Below are positions 1-10,560 of a stretch of 64,000 bases of DNA, in pieces; within the stretch, counting starts at the first letter, position 1; each line of letters opens with the position of its first letter. The notes under the pieces were generated by a model, which was not told the origin of the DNA, did not search any database, and worked only from the letters and a program-made list of their open reading frames with translations. A program made the translations under genes and the position numbers. The DNA comes from Sindora glabra (Eukaryota; Streptophyta; Magnoliopsida; Fabales; Fabaceae): contig CM035234.1 of the NCBI GenBank assembly GCA_020226215.1, positions 74,417,135 through 74,481,134 on the forward strand, in the 5' to 3' direction.

Positions 1-1254
1 TAAAATTAAAATTATTTATTATCTTCTTTAATCTTTTTATATTAACATTAAATGATATTTAAAAAAGAATAAAGGATATACTTTAGTTATAACATGCCTC
101 CTTGCATATTTACTTTTAGTTAATAAAAAGAAGCCAATTATTAATTTTATAAAATATATATTGAAAATTATATTTTTCAAAATTTAATGCATTAAAAATT
201 GTAACTAAAATTTCTCTAATTAAGAGAAAGAACATATATTATAACTAAAGTATAAAAAAATTTATCAAGGAAGAGAAGAAGATAAGAAAGAACTGAGAGC
301 ATGGTATATTTTAAAATTAAGAGATGAAAAGAAGGAAAAACAATTGAAGAGAATGAATGGGAATAAAAGAAAGAGAAAGGATGGTATAAAGTTACTGCTT
401 ACTCTTATATTTGGATATTTAAAATTATATAAAGAAGGATAGTATATAATTTAAAATACATAATTAATTATATTTTTACAATAATTATTTTTTAAAACTT
501 ATTTTATAAATTAATTTTAAGAATAATAAGTAAAAAATATAAATTAAAATAATATAAAATATTGAAATAATAAATTAAATATATAACACTTTAAATTTTT
601 TAATACAAAGAAATATAAAATAAATAAATAAATGTTTAAGAGCTAACAATGACATCACATTTCCTTCTCCTTTTTATCTAAAATTTATTATAAATAAGAA
701 AAAAGCTATACAGCAATTTTCTATTTTTTCTTTCTCCTTTCAATTCTCCCCATTTAAACAAACTATAAAGAGAAAAGGAGGAAAATAAATAAGTTAAAGA
801 TGAGTTAGTGCTTCATTATTTGAATATTTAGTAAACTTTTCAAAAACATCCGACCTTCAAATTAGAAGAATATAAGAATATTAAGATTGAAGCACGACAG
901 AGGATTAATAATTTCCATTTCTTTTCCGTCCACTAAAATCTTCAGGCAAAAAAGTTTATGCAATAATCCTTTTGTTTCCCTTTTTTTTTTTAATTAAAAC
1001 ACGCCACTAGTTATGCTGATTCGTGTTTCATGATTATCAGTGGGAAGTTTAAGCAATCGGTGCGAGGAGTGACTCATTTCTGATGAATTTTGTCATTATT
1101 AAGTATCATATTTTCTTTAAAAAAATAATTTTTGATTTGGACTTGATGAATGACTCTTGAAGTGAATCGCCTTTTTTTTTTGTCATTATGGTGGAGTTGT
1201 CAAGCAATGTACTTTAGCATTAGAGCTACCAGTGTTCCAGAGCAGTTATGGTTA

Positions 1255-1545
1255 TGCTTATTTTTCGAAAGATAAGTTTTTTTAAAATTTTTTTTATGAT
1301 TTTATATAGATAAAAAATTATAAATTATCTTTATATTATTACTAAAAAATATATTTAAAATTATGATAATAAAAAAATAATTTTTTTTAAAAAAGAAAGA
1401 GTTATCTTTTATCAAATTGTCTATATTCAATAGAGAATATATATATATATATATAACAATTTCAATTATTTTAATAATTTATAACTATATTCCTATAAAA
1501 AAAATATTTTTATCAAAATAAACGAAATCTAGCATCCAAATTTCT
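1255..1545 (+). repeat. Dispersed AT-rich repeat, copy 1
   Basis: This block resembles 4925-5165 along its length. Both run through a stretch reading like 'aaaattatgataat', then a 'tatcaaattg' or 'tattaaattg' word, and end in 'tatcaaaataaac' or 'taccaaaacaaac'. The ends are not sharp and I see no target-site duplication, so the element class is unknown. Confidence 0.4.
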
Positions 1546-3129
1546 TAACTAAGTTGGTTACTATTTTTTTGTGAACCGTTAGTTATTATTCGAGAGGCTG
1601 ATTTTTGCATGAGTTATGCAGTGCTATTTGTGATTGTACAATATTTAGCCCTGTGCAGCGTTTTTTTAAGCCTACGATATTTTGATTGTTAAGCAAGAAA
1701 ATATCTATCTCTACGAGATATAAAGTTAAGTATAAAATTGATCTCATAATTTAAGGAGTATACATAAATTGAGTTCTTAATTTCACTTCTATTTTCTATT
1801 TTCCCATGCTCAACGGTAGATTTTGATTTAAAATTTTAGAGGCTAAAAAATTGCCATGCCCTCCTATGCCTCGATGAGACACATACTCCACAAAAAAAAA
1901 AAAAAAAAAACTAATCTTCATTATAAATAAATCTCACTTTTTATTAAAAATATGATATTTTCATCACATAAAAAAATGATATTGATATTTTCACGTCTGC
2001 TGTTCGATTGACTAGAAATTATTCTTATTCTCGTATGTCTTATATCTTTTACCTCTTCTTTCTTTGATTATAAAGAGTGTTTTTGAATGTATTTTTATTT
2101 TTAAAAATTATTCTTAAAAGTTATTTTTAAAATATTTTTCTTATTTTTAAAAACTGTTTTCAAATTCAAAGAAAATAAAGAATAGATGATATTCAATAAA
2201 ATAAATAAACAAAAAATTATAAAACTGATTTCAAAAATAAAAGAATAAGTTAAGAAAATATATAAAATTTATTCTTATTTCTTATTTTTTAAAATAAGAA
2301 ATTCAAGAAGAGTTTTTAAAAACAAAATCTAAAAATATCTAACTAAATAAGTTTTCTAGTGTTTCTGTTTTTTAAAATTTAAATTCAAATAGACTTAATT
2401 TTTTTATAATAACGATAAGAGTGGTAATTTAGTTAATGTAAATATATAAAATCCTAAGTTTAAACCTTAGATATAATAAAAAAATAAAATATTTAAAAAA
2501 ATATTAAGTAACACAATGCTACTAAAATACCAATTCACCAACTAATGAAGCCTATTTTCTCATAGAATTTTAATGTGGACTGATCTCGGCGTTCAATCTT
2601 GTATTCCATTGGATTTTCATGGCCTCCAATTTCATTTGGTGAAATACTCCTAGGCTTCTAAACATAACCTTAATAAGCTTAATTGGGCCAGCATGTGCTA
2701 GAAACGGGCCATTTTTCTTTTCAACTTTTTCCCTTCACAGATTCCAAATTTCCAGTAATGACAGAAAATGTCAAAAAAAAAAAAAAAATGGAGTTTCACG
2801 TAACAGTGAAATTGTGCCACCCATATGGCCAAAAAAGAAAAAAAGAAATCATGCCATCGAGCCTTTGACATTTGTAGCCTGACAACTTCTCTCGTCAAAC
2901 TTAGGTCGCAATCAGATAAATAACTTAAATCTTGTATCATATGAACTTTTAATATGTCGTCTTAAATAAATTATGTTTGGATACCACTATAATAAACAAC
3001 TATAATTGATGTAATTTGATTTAGATGTGTTACAACTGAAACACGTAATTATTGAAATTGTATAACAATAAATATTTGTTAATATAAAATTAAATAAACA
3101 AAAAATTTAATTATTATATTCTATGATAT

Positions 3130-3416
3130 TATAAAAGTATTATAATTAACAGTGATCAATAATGATAAATAAAAATAAATAATAATTAATAATGATAAAT
3201 AATAGCAATGATGATCAACGATAATATATGATAACAAACAATAATCAATAATAATAAGTAGTGACTAATGATTATAGATAATGATCAATAATAGTAAATA
3301 GTGATCAATTAATAATAATAAATAATAATAATTAGTAGTGATAGATAATAGTTAAAAAAATATAAAATAATAGTTTAGGTCATCAACAATAATAAATGAT
3401 AATAAGTGATAATTAA
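3130..3416. repeat. Degenerate AAT/GAT-type simple repeat tract
   Basis: Short words such as aataat, gataat, gatcaat and gatgat recur with no fixed period. Similar tracts lie at about 4030-4215, 4540-4630, 17280-17554 and 19483-19550. The last two flank a solo LTR, so one such tract was its insertion site. Confidence 0.6.
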
Positions 3417-3423
3417 AGATTAT

Positions 3424-3588
3424 TAGGTGCTTTCTATGTTACCCCTATGGGTTCCAAATCCATGGGTATGTGGCAAAATGCAAGTCATTAGATGAGTGAG
3501 GCCATTGACTTGGTCAACTCATCTAATGGCTTAGATTTAACCACATTCCCATGGGTTCCAAACCCATGGGGGTAACATAGAATTCCCC
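3424..3588. mobile_element. hAT-like fold-back MITE, 165 bp, with target-site duplication
   Basis: The element is nearly one long inverted repeat. The left arm (about 3431-3490) contains TTCTATGTTACCCC and the right arm (about 3520-3583) contains its complement GGGGTAACATAGAA. Pairing continues inward through a TCATTAGATGAGT / ACTCATCTAATGG pair, leaving a short loop around 3490-3515. AGATTAT occurs directly outside both ends (3417-3423 and 3589-3595), and the eighth base outward is close. Ends beginning T(A/G)GG with a 7-8 bp duplication fit non-autonomous hAT elements. Assignment to hAT is inference; the hairpin and flanking repeats are directly visible. Confidence 0.75.
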
Positions 3589-4220
3589 AGATTATGAATG
3601 ATATTTGATAGTGATCAATAAATTTATTAACTTAGCTTGGTAAAAAGATATCTTAATCTAATCTAACATGCTTAAAAAATAGAATAAACTTCTACTTAAA
3701 CCTTAACTCTTTGTAGCTAATACCATAAATAACTAGCAATAGATCCATATAAGCTAGTCATACTTCTTTCACCCCTAATTTCATATGCAAGGTGAGATTA
3801 ACCTTTTTGTTGGTCAAATAGATACAACGGGAGGAAGCAACCTAACCAGGGAAATAATATACGGCCATAGAGATTGGAGATAATACGGAAGGCATGATTA
3901 AAGACGGAGCAAAATTTTACGCTGAGATAACCTAATGCAATATTATATATATATGGAGCAAAATTCTGCAATATATAATACAAAAGCAAACCAAGTCCTC
4001 TTAAGCAACAAAGAAAGATTAGGAGGATGATTAGTCAGCAATTTGTAGTAATAAACAGGGATAGATGGTGATTAGTAATAATCAATAATTATATAAGATG
4101 ATTAAATACAATAAATGATGACTAGTTAACAACAATAAATGATAATGAATAATATGCTAATGATTAATAATAATTAATAATAATAGATAATAAAAAATAA
4201 TAATAAATATTTAAATGATA

Positions 4221-4537
4221 TTCCCTCCGTTCGTATTTATCTATAACTATTAATCGATTTCACATATATTAAGAAAGTAGTTGAATTTGTTTATTTTTAA
4301 TCAGTTTTACAAAATTATCCTTTATGCACAAAATTCAAGATAGTTGAAGATAGAGAGAAAAATATAAAGAAATAAATGTAAGTTAATTAATAGTGTAGAA
4401 TAATAAAGCATTTATTAATGAAAGAGAAGGATAAACTTAAAAAAAATATTTAATACTTCATTGAAATTCTAAAGTGATTAATAAAAAGGAACAAAATTTT
4501 TTTAAAAAATACGACAGATAAAAAAGAATGGAAAGAG
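4221..4537. mobile_element. Stowaway-type MITE (Tc1/mariner), 317 bp
   Basis: The left end TTCCCTCCGTTCGTATTTAT and the right end, read on the other strand (CTCTTTCCATTCTTTTTTAT), are imperfect inverted repeats that match the well-known Stowaway terminal consensus CTCCCTCCGT with transitions. Both ends abut TA dinucleotides (4219-4220 and 4538-4539), the expected target-site duplication. The interior is AT-rich and has no transposase. Confidence 0.8.
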
Positions 4538-4924
4538 TAATAGATAATAATTAATAATAATAAATTATGAATAGTAACGATAAATGATAGTAGATAATAA
4601 TTGACCATTATAAATGATGATGAGTAATAGTTGACAAATCTATTAATTAGCTTAATTAAATGAGATCTTAATCTGATATATTTATAAAATAGAAAAAAAT
4701 TGTACTTAAATCGTAATTCACTATAGTTAATGCCATAAATAATTACCAATAGATCTATAAAAGCTCGTCGTACTATTTTCACCCCTAATGTCATATCCAA
4801 GGTAACATTGCCTCTTTTTTAACTTTTTAGTCAGATGGATACAACGGGAGGAAGCAACCCAACCGGAGAAATAATATACGGCCCCTGGAGATAAGAAATC
4901 AGATGGAGAGCATGATTTTTCCGT

Positions 4925-5165
4925 AGCTCCATTTTTGGTCTTTTTTTTTTAAGATTTTTTCTAGTAAAATATTATTTACTATCATATAAGTTAGGGAGTA
5001 GTATGTTGTTTCCATACTTATTATAAAAATAATATTTAAAATTATGATAATGAAAAAAATAATATTTTATTAAATTGTTTATATTTAACATTAAATATAT
5101 AAAATATTTTTCATTATTTTAAAAATTTATAATTATATTTATTTTTACCAAAACAAACATAACCT
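4925..5165 (+). repeat. Dispersed AT-rich repeat, copy 2
   Basis: This is the partner of the block at 1255-1545. It interrupts the second copy of the local duplication, which shows that it moved or was inserted after or around that event. It ends in 'taccaaaacaaacataacct'. The element class is not determined. Confidence 0.4.
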
Positions 5166-5285
5166 AAATTAAAAAAGATAGAGCGAAATTCTCCGCAGAT
5201 ATAACCCTTTACATATATATATAAGCAAACCAGGTCATTAAGCAACAAAGAAAGATCAGGAGGGTGATTAGTAGGCCATTTATAT

Positions 5286-7828
5286 GGTTTTCTTTGAAAG
5301 AAGCTGTCCATTGGATTATGATATTAAATTTTCTTTCGAACTTCCAAAAGCAACTCCATCAAAGCTTCAAATTTACCCTCGCCGATGATAAAAATTATCA
5401 TAAAATTTGAACAAAATAACTGTATAATTTGCATGGAAGATGAAGAGAGTTTCGTAAGGTCTCACAGCTGCTAAAAGCCTAAAACTAACCTCCACTGCAG
5501 CAAAGAATAAAAACTGAACAAAATAACCGTATCATTTGCAGATCTCACTCTGAGAAGTCCATTTAAGATTAACTCAAGTTACCAAAAAAAAAAAAAAAAG
5601 AGGAAAAAATTCATTTTCAAGGTAGATTATAAATTCCTATCAATCGCTTATCAATACAATAAGCAATTGGGAAACAGGCATGCAGTATGGTACAACAGAG
5701 GAATCAAACACGGAAGATTATGATAGAAAGAGGCACATTCTTTGTCCTTCCTCAAAATACAAACAACAATAATATTTCAACGACAACAAATTAACCCTTC
5801 GATCGGTCCCCTCTTAGAACTCATTAACATTCTGACATGTCTTCTTCCTTTTCTCCTCGGTAATAATAAGATGTAACTAATTCACTAAATACGTACTCAT
5901 AAAAATTTGGATTCGAACCCAAAGTTCAACAAAAAACAAATTCTCTAAGAGACAAGAAATATTACTTAAATTAACGATTCTTGATATATTTTTTATCATT
6001 TTTTTATTATGTTAAAAGAGGAATATACATACAAGATTTTTGTAGGTCCTACTATACTTAGAAAAGAATTTTGAACCCTACCATAGAAATTTTCTGCCAA
6101 TACGTCTCAAATATAAAAGAAAAACGAACAAAAGAAAAAATATAAAGCTTGAATTCCTTGTCAGTTGCAATTTTGTGAAACATGTTCACATCTCAAGATG
6201 AGGAGCACTGGGCTCTGGCCTTCCTTTGTACCTTTTCCATGGACTAGAGGGGACCATTTGACCATGCTACTACATTATTCACTCTTAACCAAAAATTCAC
6301 AATCACAAATCAAACCCCATTCTGTTCTCTAGGGTTCTGGGTGAGAAAGCAAGAAAGAAATACAGTACTTCATCCATAATGCCATTGAATTTTTTTCTGC
6401 TCAATTGTGCAATGATGGCAGGAAAAAAGTTGTTCCCAATGCAACTTTACCAAATCAGTGGCCAAGACATATTCATTTCTTCAACATGATTAATGTACAA
6501 TGGATGCCATATTCTTTCAAAATTCTCAGAATTTTGAATTCATGAGAAATCACCAGGTGAGGTGACTGGTAAGCAATCTATTATTCTAGCATTTTTCTGC
6601 CTTTTCTTTTTCATTTGGAAATTTATGATACTTTGTCTTTATTTGTTTAATTGAATAACTTTTTCCCTACCCTAAGTGATTATATTTGCAAGGGTTAGGC
6701 TAGAAAATTGATAGATATCAATAAGGCCACTTTCTCTTTTTCTTAAGACTGAGATAAAGACAAGAGGAAAGAGCACAGCAAAAGGGAAGAGCAATCCAAA
6801 GTATAATGCAATCTGTATTAGATGGGCCACTTAGATTTTCTATATTGGAAGCATCTAATGCTGAAACGACCCCTCTAGGGATTTAACCTTCTTTCACTCC
6901 TAAAAGCTTCTTTCTTTTCTTTGTCTCTTTTATTTCTTTGTAGCATTCATAGGTATGACTATGATATGGGCTCACTTTCACTCCCCCCTTTCTGATACAA
7001 CAAACAACAATTTTAAAACACACTTTGTGCAAATAGAATGGCATTTTCTCCAACCCCACAAAAAGTATATATTGCATAGTTTAAGTAACCAGCTAGTGCG
7101 GTTGTACCAAAAAGGAAGCAGCGGGCATGGTTTTGGAGAAGTCCTTGCATGTTACAAGCATACAAGCATAATATTAATCTCCACTCCATTCAACAAATAA
7201 GATTTAATTGTAAACTTCTATGATTTTTAATATCTTTTGAGAATTGAAAAGAAAATAAATTTTTAATGTACAGAACTAACAATTATGACTAATTTTATGA
7301 AAAATTCAATTTCATAGGATGTTCAATTTTTTATTATCAGATTTTTTTTCAAATTTCAAAATAAATAAATTAAATAAAAATTATAAATCTCAACATAAAA
7401 AATACTATAATAGTAAAAACATTTTACCTCTTTTAAAAAGTTGAGTTTCTTTTAAAATTATCCTTTTTATTTTATACCAACAATGAGAGAAAAGAAGCTT
7501 TGGTTCAATTTTGTAAGGAAGAACTAAAATAATAGTGGATTTGATATTATTTTTTAGACTTTTTCTTTCTTCATAATTTAATTTAAAACCTAAAATTTTA
7601 CTTATATGTTAACTGGTTTGCTTGTGAAAAAAAACCCAAAACAGTAAAAAGTAGTTGATTCGAAAACAAAACCTTGTTTGGGTTAGGTAATTAATTAGTG
7701 CCATAAACAACAGGAAGGTTATTTGTCACTAATATCCCTGACCCACCCATGTTTATCTGCTCTGACTTTTTCTTCCTCAGTGGATCCCATCTCTACAATA
7801 CCCACCAATTCCAACATACTCTCCCCTC
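5286..7828. other. Upstream intergenic region of the OFP gene
   Basis: No gene was recognised. The stretch at about 6150-7150 is less AT-rich and less repetitive than the rest and may hold regulatory or transcribed non-coding sequence of the OFP gene. A short near-repeat, 'gaacaaaataac(t/c)gtat(a/c)atttgca', occurs near 5406 and 5512. At 5911-5922 a perfect tRNA B-box word occurs on the minus strand (GGGTTCGAATCC) without a tRNA around it, probably a SINE remnant. Confidence 0.5.
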
Positions 7829-7837
7829 TATTTATTA
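7829..7837 (+). promoter_or_regulatory. Probable TATA box of the OFP gene
   Basis: TATTTATTA lies about 190 bases before the start codon, just after a pyrimidine patch (ctcccctc), the usual arrangement in plant core promoters. Transcription would then start near 7860. That leaves a 5' leader of about 160 bases rich in GA (agagagaaa words) and free of introns. Confidence 0.45.
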
Positions 7838-8022
7838 TCTTCTAAGAGAGAAAGTCTAAAAAGACCAGAGTGCCAGGGCAAGAGACAGACACAGTGTGTG
7901 ATGGAGTTATCCAATTTCTCATCCCCCAAACATCAGAGAGAAAATTAGAAATCTCCCAACAGCTTCCTCCATTCACTAAACCCCACAAACGAAACAAGCT
8001 CTGGAAGAGATAGAGAGAGAAA

Positions 8023-9165
8023 ATGGGAAATTATAGGTTCAAGTTTTCAGATATGATGCCAAATGCCTGGTTTTACAAGCTCAGGGACATGGGTAAAAGC
8101 AGCAAAAACAAGACCACCACTTACTCAAGGAAGAAGAATCAGTCTTCCTCTCCATCAGTTTCATCAAAACCAAAGCAATCCCAGCAATGCAATCCAAGAA
8201 AATCTTACTATTTCACCAGAGACCTTGCTCCAACTGATAGAATTATCTACACCCCACCAAAAAATCCAAATTCCCCTGAACCACCCAGAAAATCATCATC
8301 CAAACAAAGAGCCAAGAAGAAAACTTCAAAATGTTCACCTAAGCTTGTATCTTCCTCTGTTTCTGCTGCCTGTAGCTGCCGGACCACCCTCGAATCTGTG
8401 TGGACCAAGTCTGATTCTCCCCCGGAATACTCTTCGTCGTCTCCGCTTGATACCTCTCCTGAAGAATCGGAATTTCCTGAGCCTCAATTCAGAACCGACC
8501 GTGTTCTTCCAACCGAATCATTCGACGAAATGGTTTTCTGGTCCAATAATTCCAACTCTTGTAGCTGCCAGCGAAATTCGAACGCTGACGACATTGTTAT
8601 CGATGTCGACAATAATTCTATAGTCCGAAAAGACGATAAGCTAAACGAGAACGGATATGATTCACTTTCTGAGCTTCAACTTCCTCCAATAATCACCAAG
8701 CCTGCTGCTGAATTCAATGACTTCGTAAATGATGTGAAGAAGAAAGAAACCAAATCCAATTTACAGAAACCTTTGAAAGTGAAGTTTGTGAAGGAAGAAC
8801 GGAGGAATTCCTCTGTTCGGAGATTTTCCGTAAGTTCGCCGGGAGTTAAGCTTCGGATTCATTCTCCCAGAATTGCAAGCCGAAAAGTTCATCAGACGAG
8901 TGGCCGGACATGTGCAAGTTCCAGGAGAAGCCTGTCGGATAGTTTTGCGGTTGTGAAGTCATCGTTCAATCCGCAGAGAGACTTCAGGGAATCGATGGTG
9001 GAGATGATTGCGGAGAACAACATCAGGAATTCGAAGGACCTGGAAGATCTTCTTGCTTGCTATCTTTCTCTGAATTCAGATGAGTATCATGACCTCATCA
9101 TCAAGGTGTTCAAGCAAATATGGTTTGATTTGATTGACAGCACCCAGGGAGTAGAAGAAACATAG
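8023..9165 (+). CDS. OFP: OVATE family protein (transcriptional repressor), OFP1/OFP4-like
   Basis: Single-exon gene for 380 residues. The N-terminus MGNYRFKFSDMMPNAWFYKL is the conserved start of the OFP1/2/4/5 group, which fixes the ATG. A basic stretch at 94-103 (KQRAKKKTSK) is a likely nuclear signal. The middle is serine- and proline-rich with two CSC motifs (117-119, 180-182). A second conserved block, GVKLRIHSPRIASRK, sits at 274-288. The OVATE domain spans about 308-370 and contains FRESMVEMI, DLEDLLACYL and the final KVFKQIWFDL. OFPs are plant-specific nuclear repressors that bind KNOX and BELL homeodomain proteins and TONNEAU1-type proteins, affecting cell elongation, secondary wall formation and fruit or organ shape. 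Length, single exon and domain order are normal for the group, and no disruption is visible. The assignment to the OFP1/OFP4 subgroup is from motif recall, not from a tree. Confidence 0.95.
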   Translation: MGNYRFKFSDMMPNAWFYKLRDMGKSSKNKTTTYSRKKNQSSSPSVSSKPKQSQQCNPRKSYYFTRDLAPTDRIIYTPPKNPNSPEPPRKSSSKQRAKKKTSKCSPKLVSSSVSAACSCRTTLESVWTKSDSPPEYSSSSPLDTSPEESEFPEPQFRTDRVLPTESFDEMVFWSNNSNSCSCQRNSNADDIVIDVDNNSIVRKDDKLNENGYDSLSELQLPPIITKPAAEFNDFVNDVKKKETKSNLQKPLKVKFVKEERRNSSVRRFSVSSPGVKLRIHSPRIASRKVHQTSGRTCASSRRSLSDSFAVVKSSFNPQRDFRESMVEMIAENNIRNSKDLEDLLACYLSLNSDEYHDLIIKVFKQIWFDLIDSTQGVEET

Positions 9166-10440
9166 AAAATACTTCATTATTTTCTTTGCATTTATGTATA
9201 TCTCCTCGATGTATACTAGATTTCAGTAGTTCTTAATGGCTAAAATTTGAGCCTTTTTTGTTTGAAGTTTTCCATTTGAGAGTAAAATCAAGTGCAGGAA
9301 TCAATATAGCTTAAACTTTAATTTGTAGAAATGAAACCAGCTTCATAAATTTGGTAAGAAAGGAATTTCTTTGGAGTTTTGGCCTTCCCTTTTTTTTTTT
9401 TTTTTTCACTTTGCAAGATTAACGAGACTCGAACGAAGTATCAACAAAATTCTAAATTTAATTTCTCTAAAGTCTATCTTAATTTTTAATAAAAAAATGA
9501 ATGTTAAGAATTGGAAATTTAATAGATAACAAGCCATCAAAAAAGTAATTTTTTATAATTTACTTTATTCTTTGACGTATATATTGTACTTTAGAGCGGC
9601 CGAACCACAATTCTTATTAATACATTTGAAGTCATGCTAGTTTCATGATTCATATACTTTGAGAACAAGGATAAGTGGAAAAAATTTTCATGTTACATTA
9701 ATACTGAAAACTCAATGTTAATCCCATTTAAATATTGTCATGTATATTACTTTTTTAATTTGATAACTTGATCTAACAAAAAATTATTTTTTTTGTAAGA
9801 AATCAATTATTTGTTAAAAAAAGGCATATTAATGAGTTAAAAACATACGCATGATAACATGTATATGAAAGTAGCACCAAACTTTTTAATATTAATGTTG
9901 CACTACAAGTTTTTTCTAAAATTAGATGAAGAAGTTCTTGTTTAAATAAATTGGCTTATTATTGTGAAAAATGATTTCAATTTATTGAGAAATGGATTAT
10001 GATGTTTGAATTTAATGTTAAAATAAAGATTTTAATTGGTTTATTGATAAGTGATTTGACATATAAACTTTGATAATATTGCACTGAATAAAATGAAAAA
10101 TAAAGAAGAAAATATTCATAAAATGAAATGATTTCTAACAAAATTTCTCTCAATACAACTTGATTTTAAAATTCAATAATTTTAGAATTTAAATTTTATT
10201 TATTATCAATTTAAATTAATTTTATACTATTATTATTTATGTATTGTCATGCAAATAAAAAATTAGTAAAATTATTTTTCTTGCTATTAAAAATTTTTAA
10301 TTACGATATTTTTTAATATTATGCCTTTTTCTTATTCACTATTAAAATATATTATATTAATAATGGATAAAACTTAATCTCATAGTTTTATATAAAACAT
10401 GATTTTAGAATTCAATAGTTTTATATAAGACGTGATTTAC
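9166..10440. other. OFP 3' flank and AT-rich intergenic DNA
   Basis: The first 200 bases are the probable 3' untranslated region of the OFP gene (T-rich, with 'tttatgtatatctcc' near 9190). A T homopolymer lies near 9390-9407. At about 9421-9500 a minus-strand word GTTCGAGTCTC resembles a tRNA B box and may be a SINE remnant. The rest is featureless AT-rich DNA. Confidence 0.45.
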
Positions 10441-10444
10441 AAAT

Positions 10445-10560
10445 GCCAACAGAGGTTGCTTGGCTTAATACGTCGGGACTCGGCATCCTTGCTAGTAGGG
10501 TTGAGGTTCGCCTCTAGTGGATAATATGTAAATTTCTTAGGCTTGTAGGTTTGCGGGAAT
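10445..10560 (+). mobile_element. tRNA-derived SINE-like fragment
   Basis: A small GC-richer island in AT-rich DNA contains an RNA polymerase III-like A box (TGGCTTAATACG, about 10461-10472) and B box (GGTTCGCCTCT, about 10504-10514) spaced as in a tRNA-derived SINE head. It cannot be a functional tRNA because the cloverleaf stems do not pair. No A-tail or target-site duplication was identified. Confidence 0.5.

Larger units (their letters stand above)
1..3416. other. AT-rich intergenic DNA, no gene seen
   Basis: No reading frame here looks like a protein. Most of it is runs of A/T with short purine- or pyrimidine-rich patches (about 260-400 and 715-800). A self-complementary AT-rich block at about 2075-2360 may be an old MITE. 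From about 3130 the DNA becomes a degenerate trinucleotide-like tract (ATAAT/GATAAT/GATCAAT words). A short AT dinucleotide run lies at about 1437-1455. Confidence 0.6.
3605..5285 (+). repeat. Local direct duplication, about 1 kb apart
   Basis: The segment at about 3607-4025 recurs at about 4617-5285. Shared landmarks are 'cacccctaat', 'gatacaacgggaggaagcaa', 'ataatatacggcc' and 'aagcaacaaagaaagat'. The second copy carries extra sequence at about 4915-5165, which belongs to the dispersed repeat also found at 1255-1545. The spacer between copies holds a Stowaway MITE. The copies have diverged considerably, so the event is old. No coding potential is apparent in either. Confidence 0.7.

Noticed and set aside
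4450..4800. 116-codon minus-strand open frame
   Set aside because: It overlaps a Stowaway MITE and simple-repeat sequence; composition is Ile/Leu/Tyr/Phe from AT-rich DNA.
5905..5925. Perfect tRNA B-box word on the minus strand
   Set aside because: No cloverleaf stems or A box at the right spacing; not a tRNA gene, at most a SINE remnant.
8063..8623. 186-codon frame overlapping the OFP gene
   Set aside because: It is a shifted-frame shadow of the OFP coding sequence, which has the conserved family motifs.
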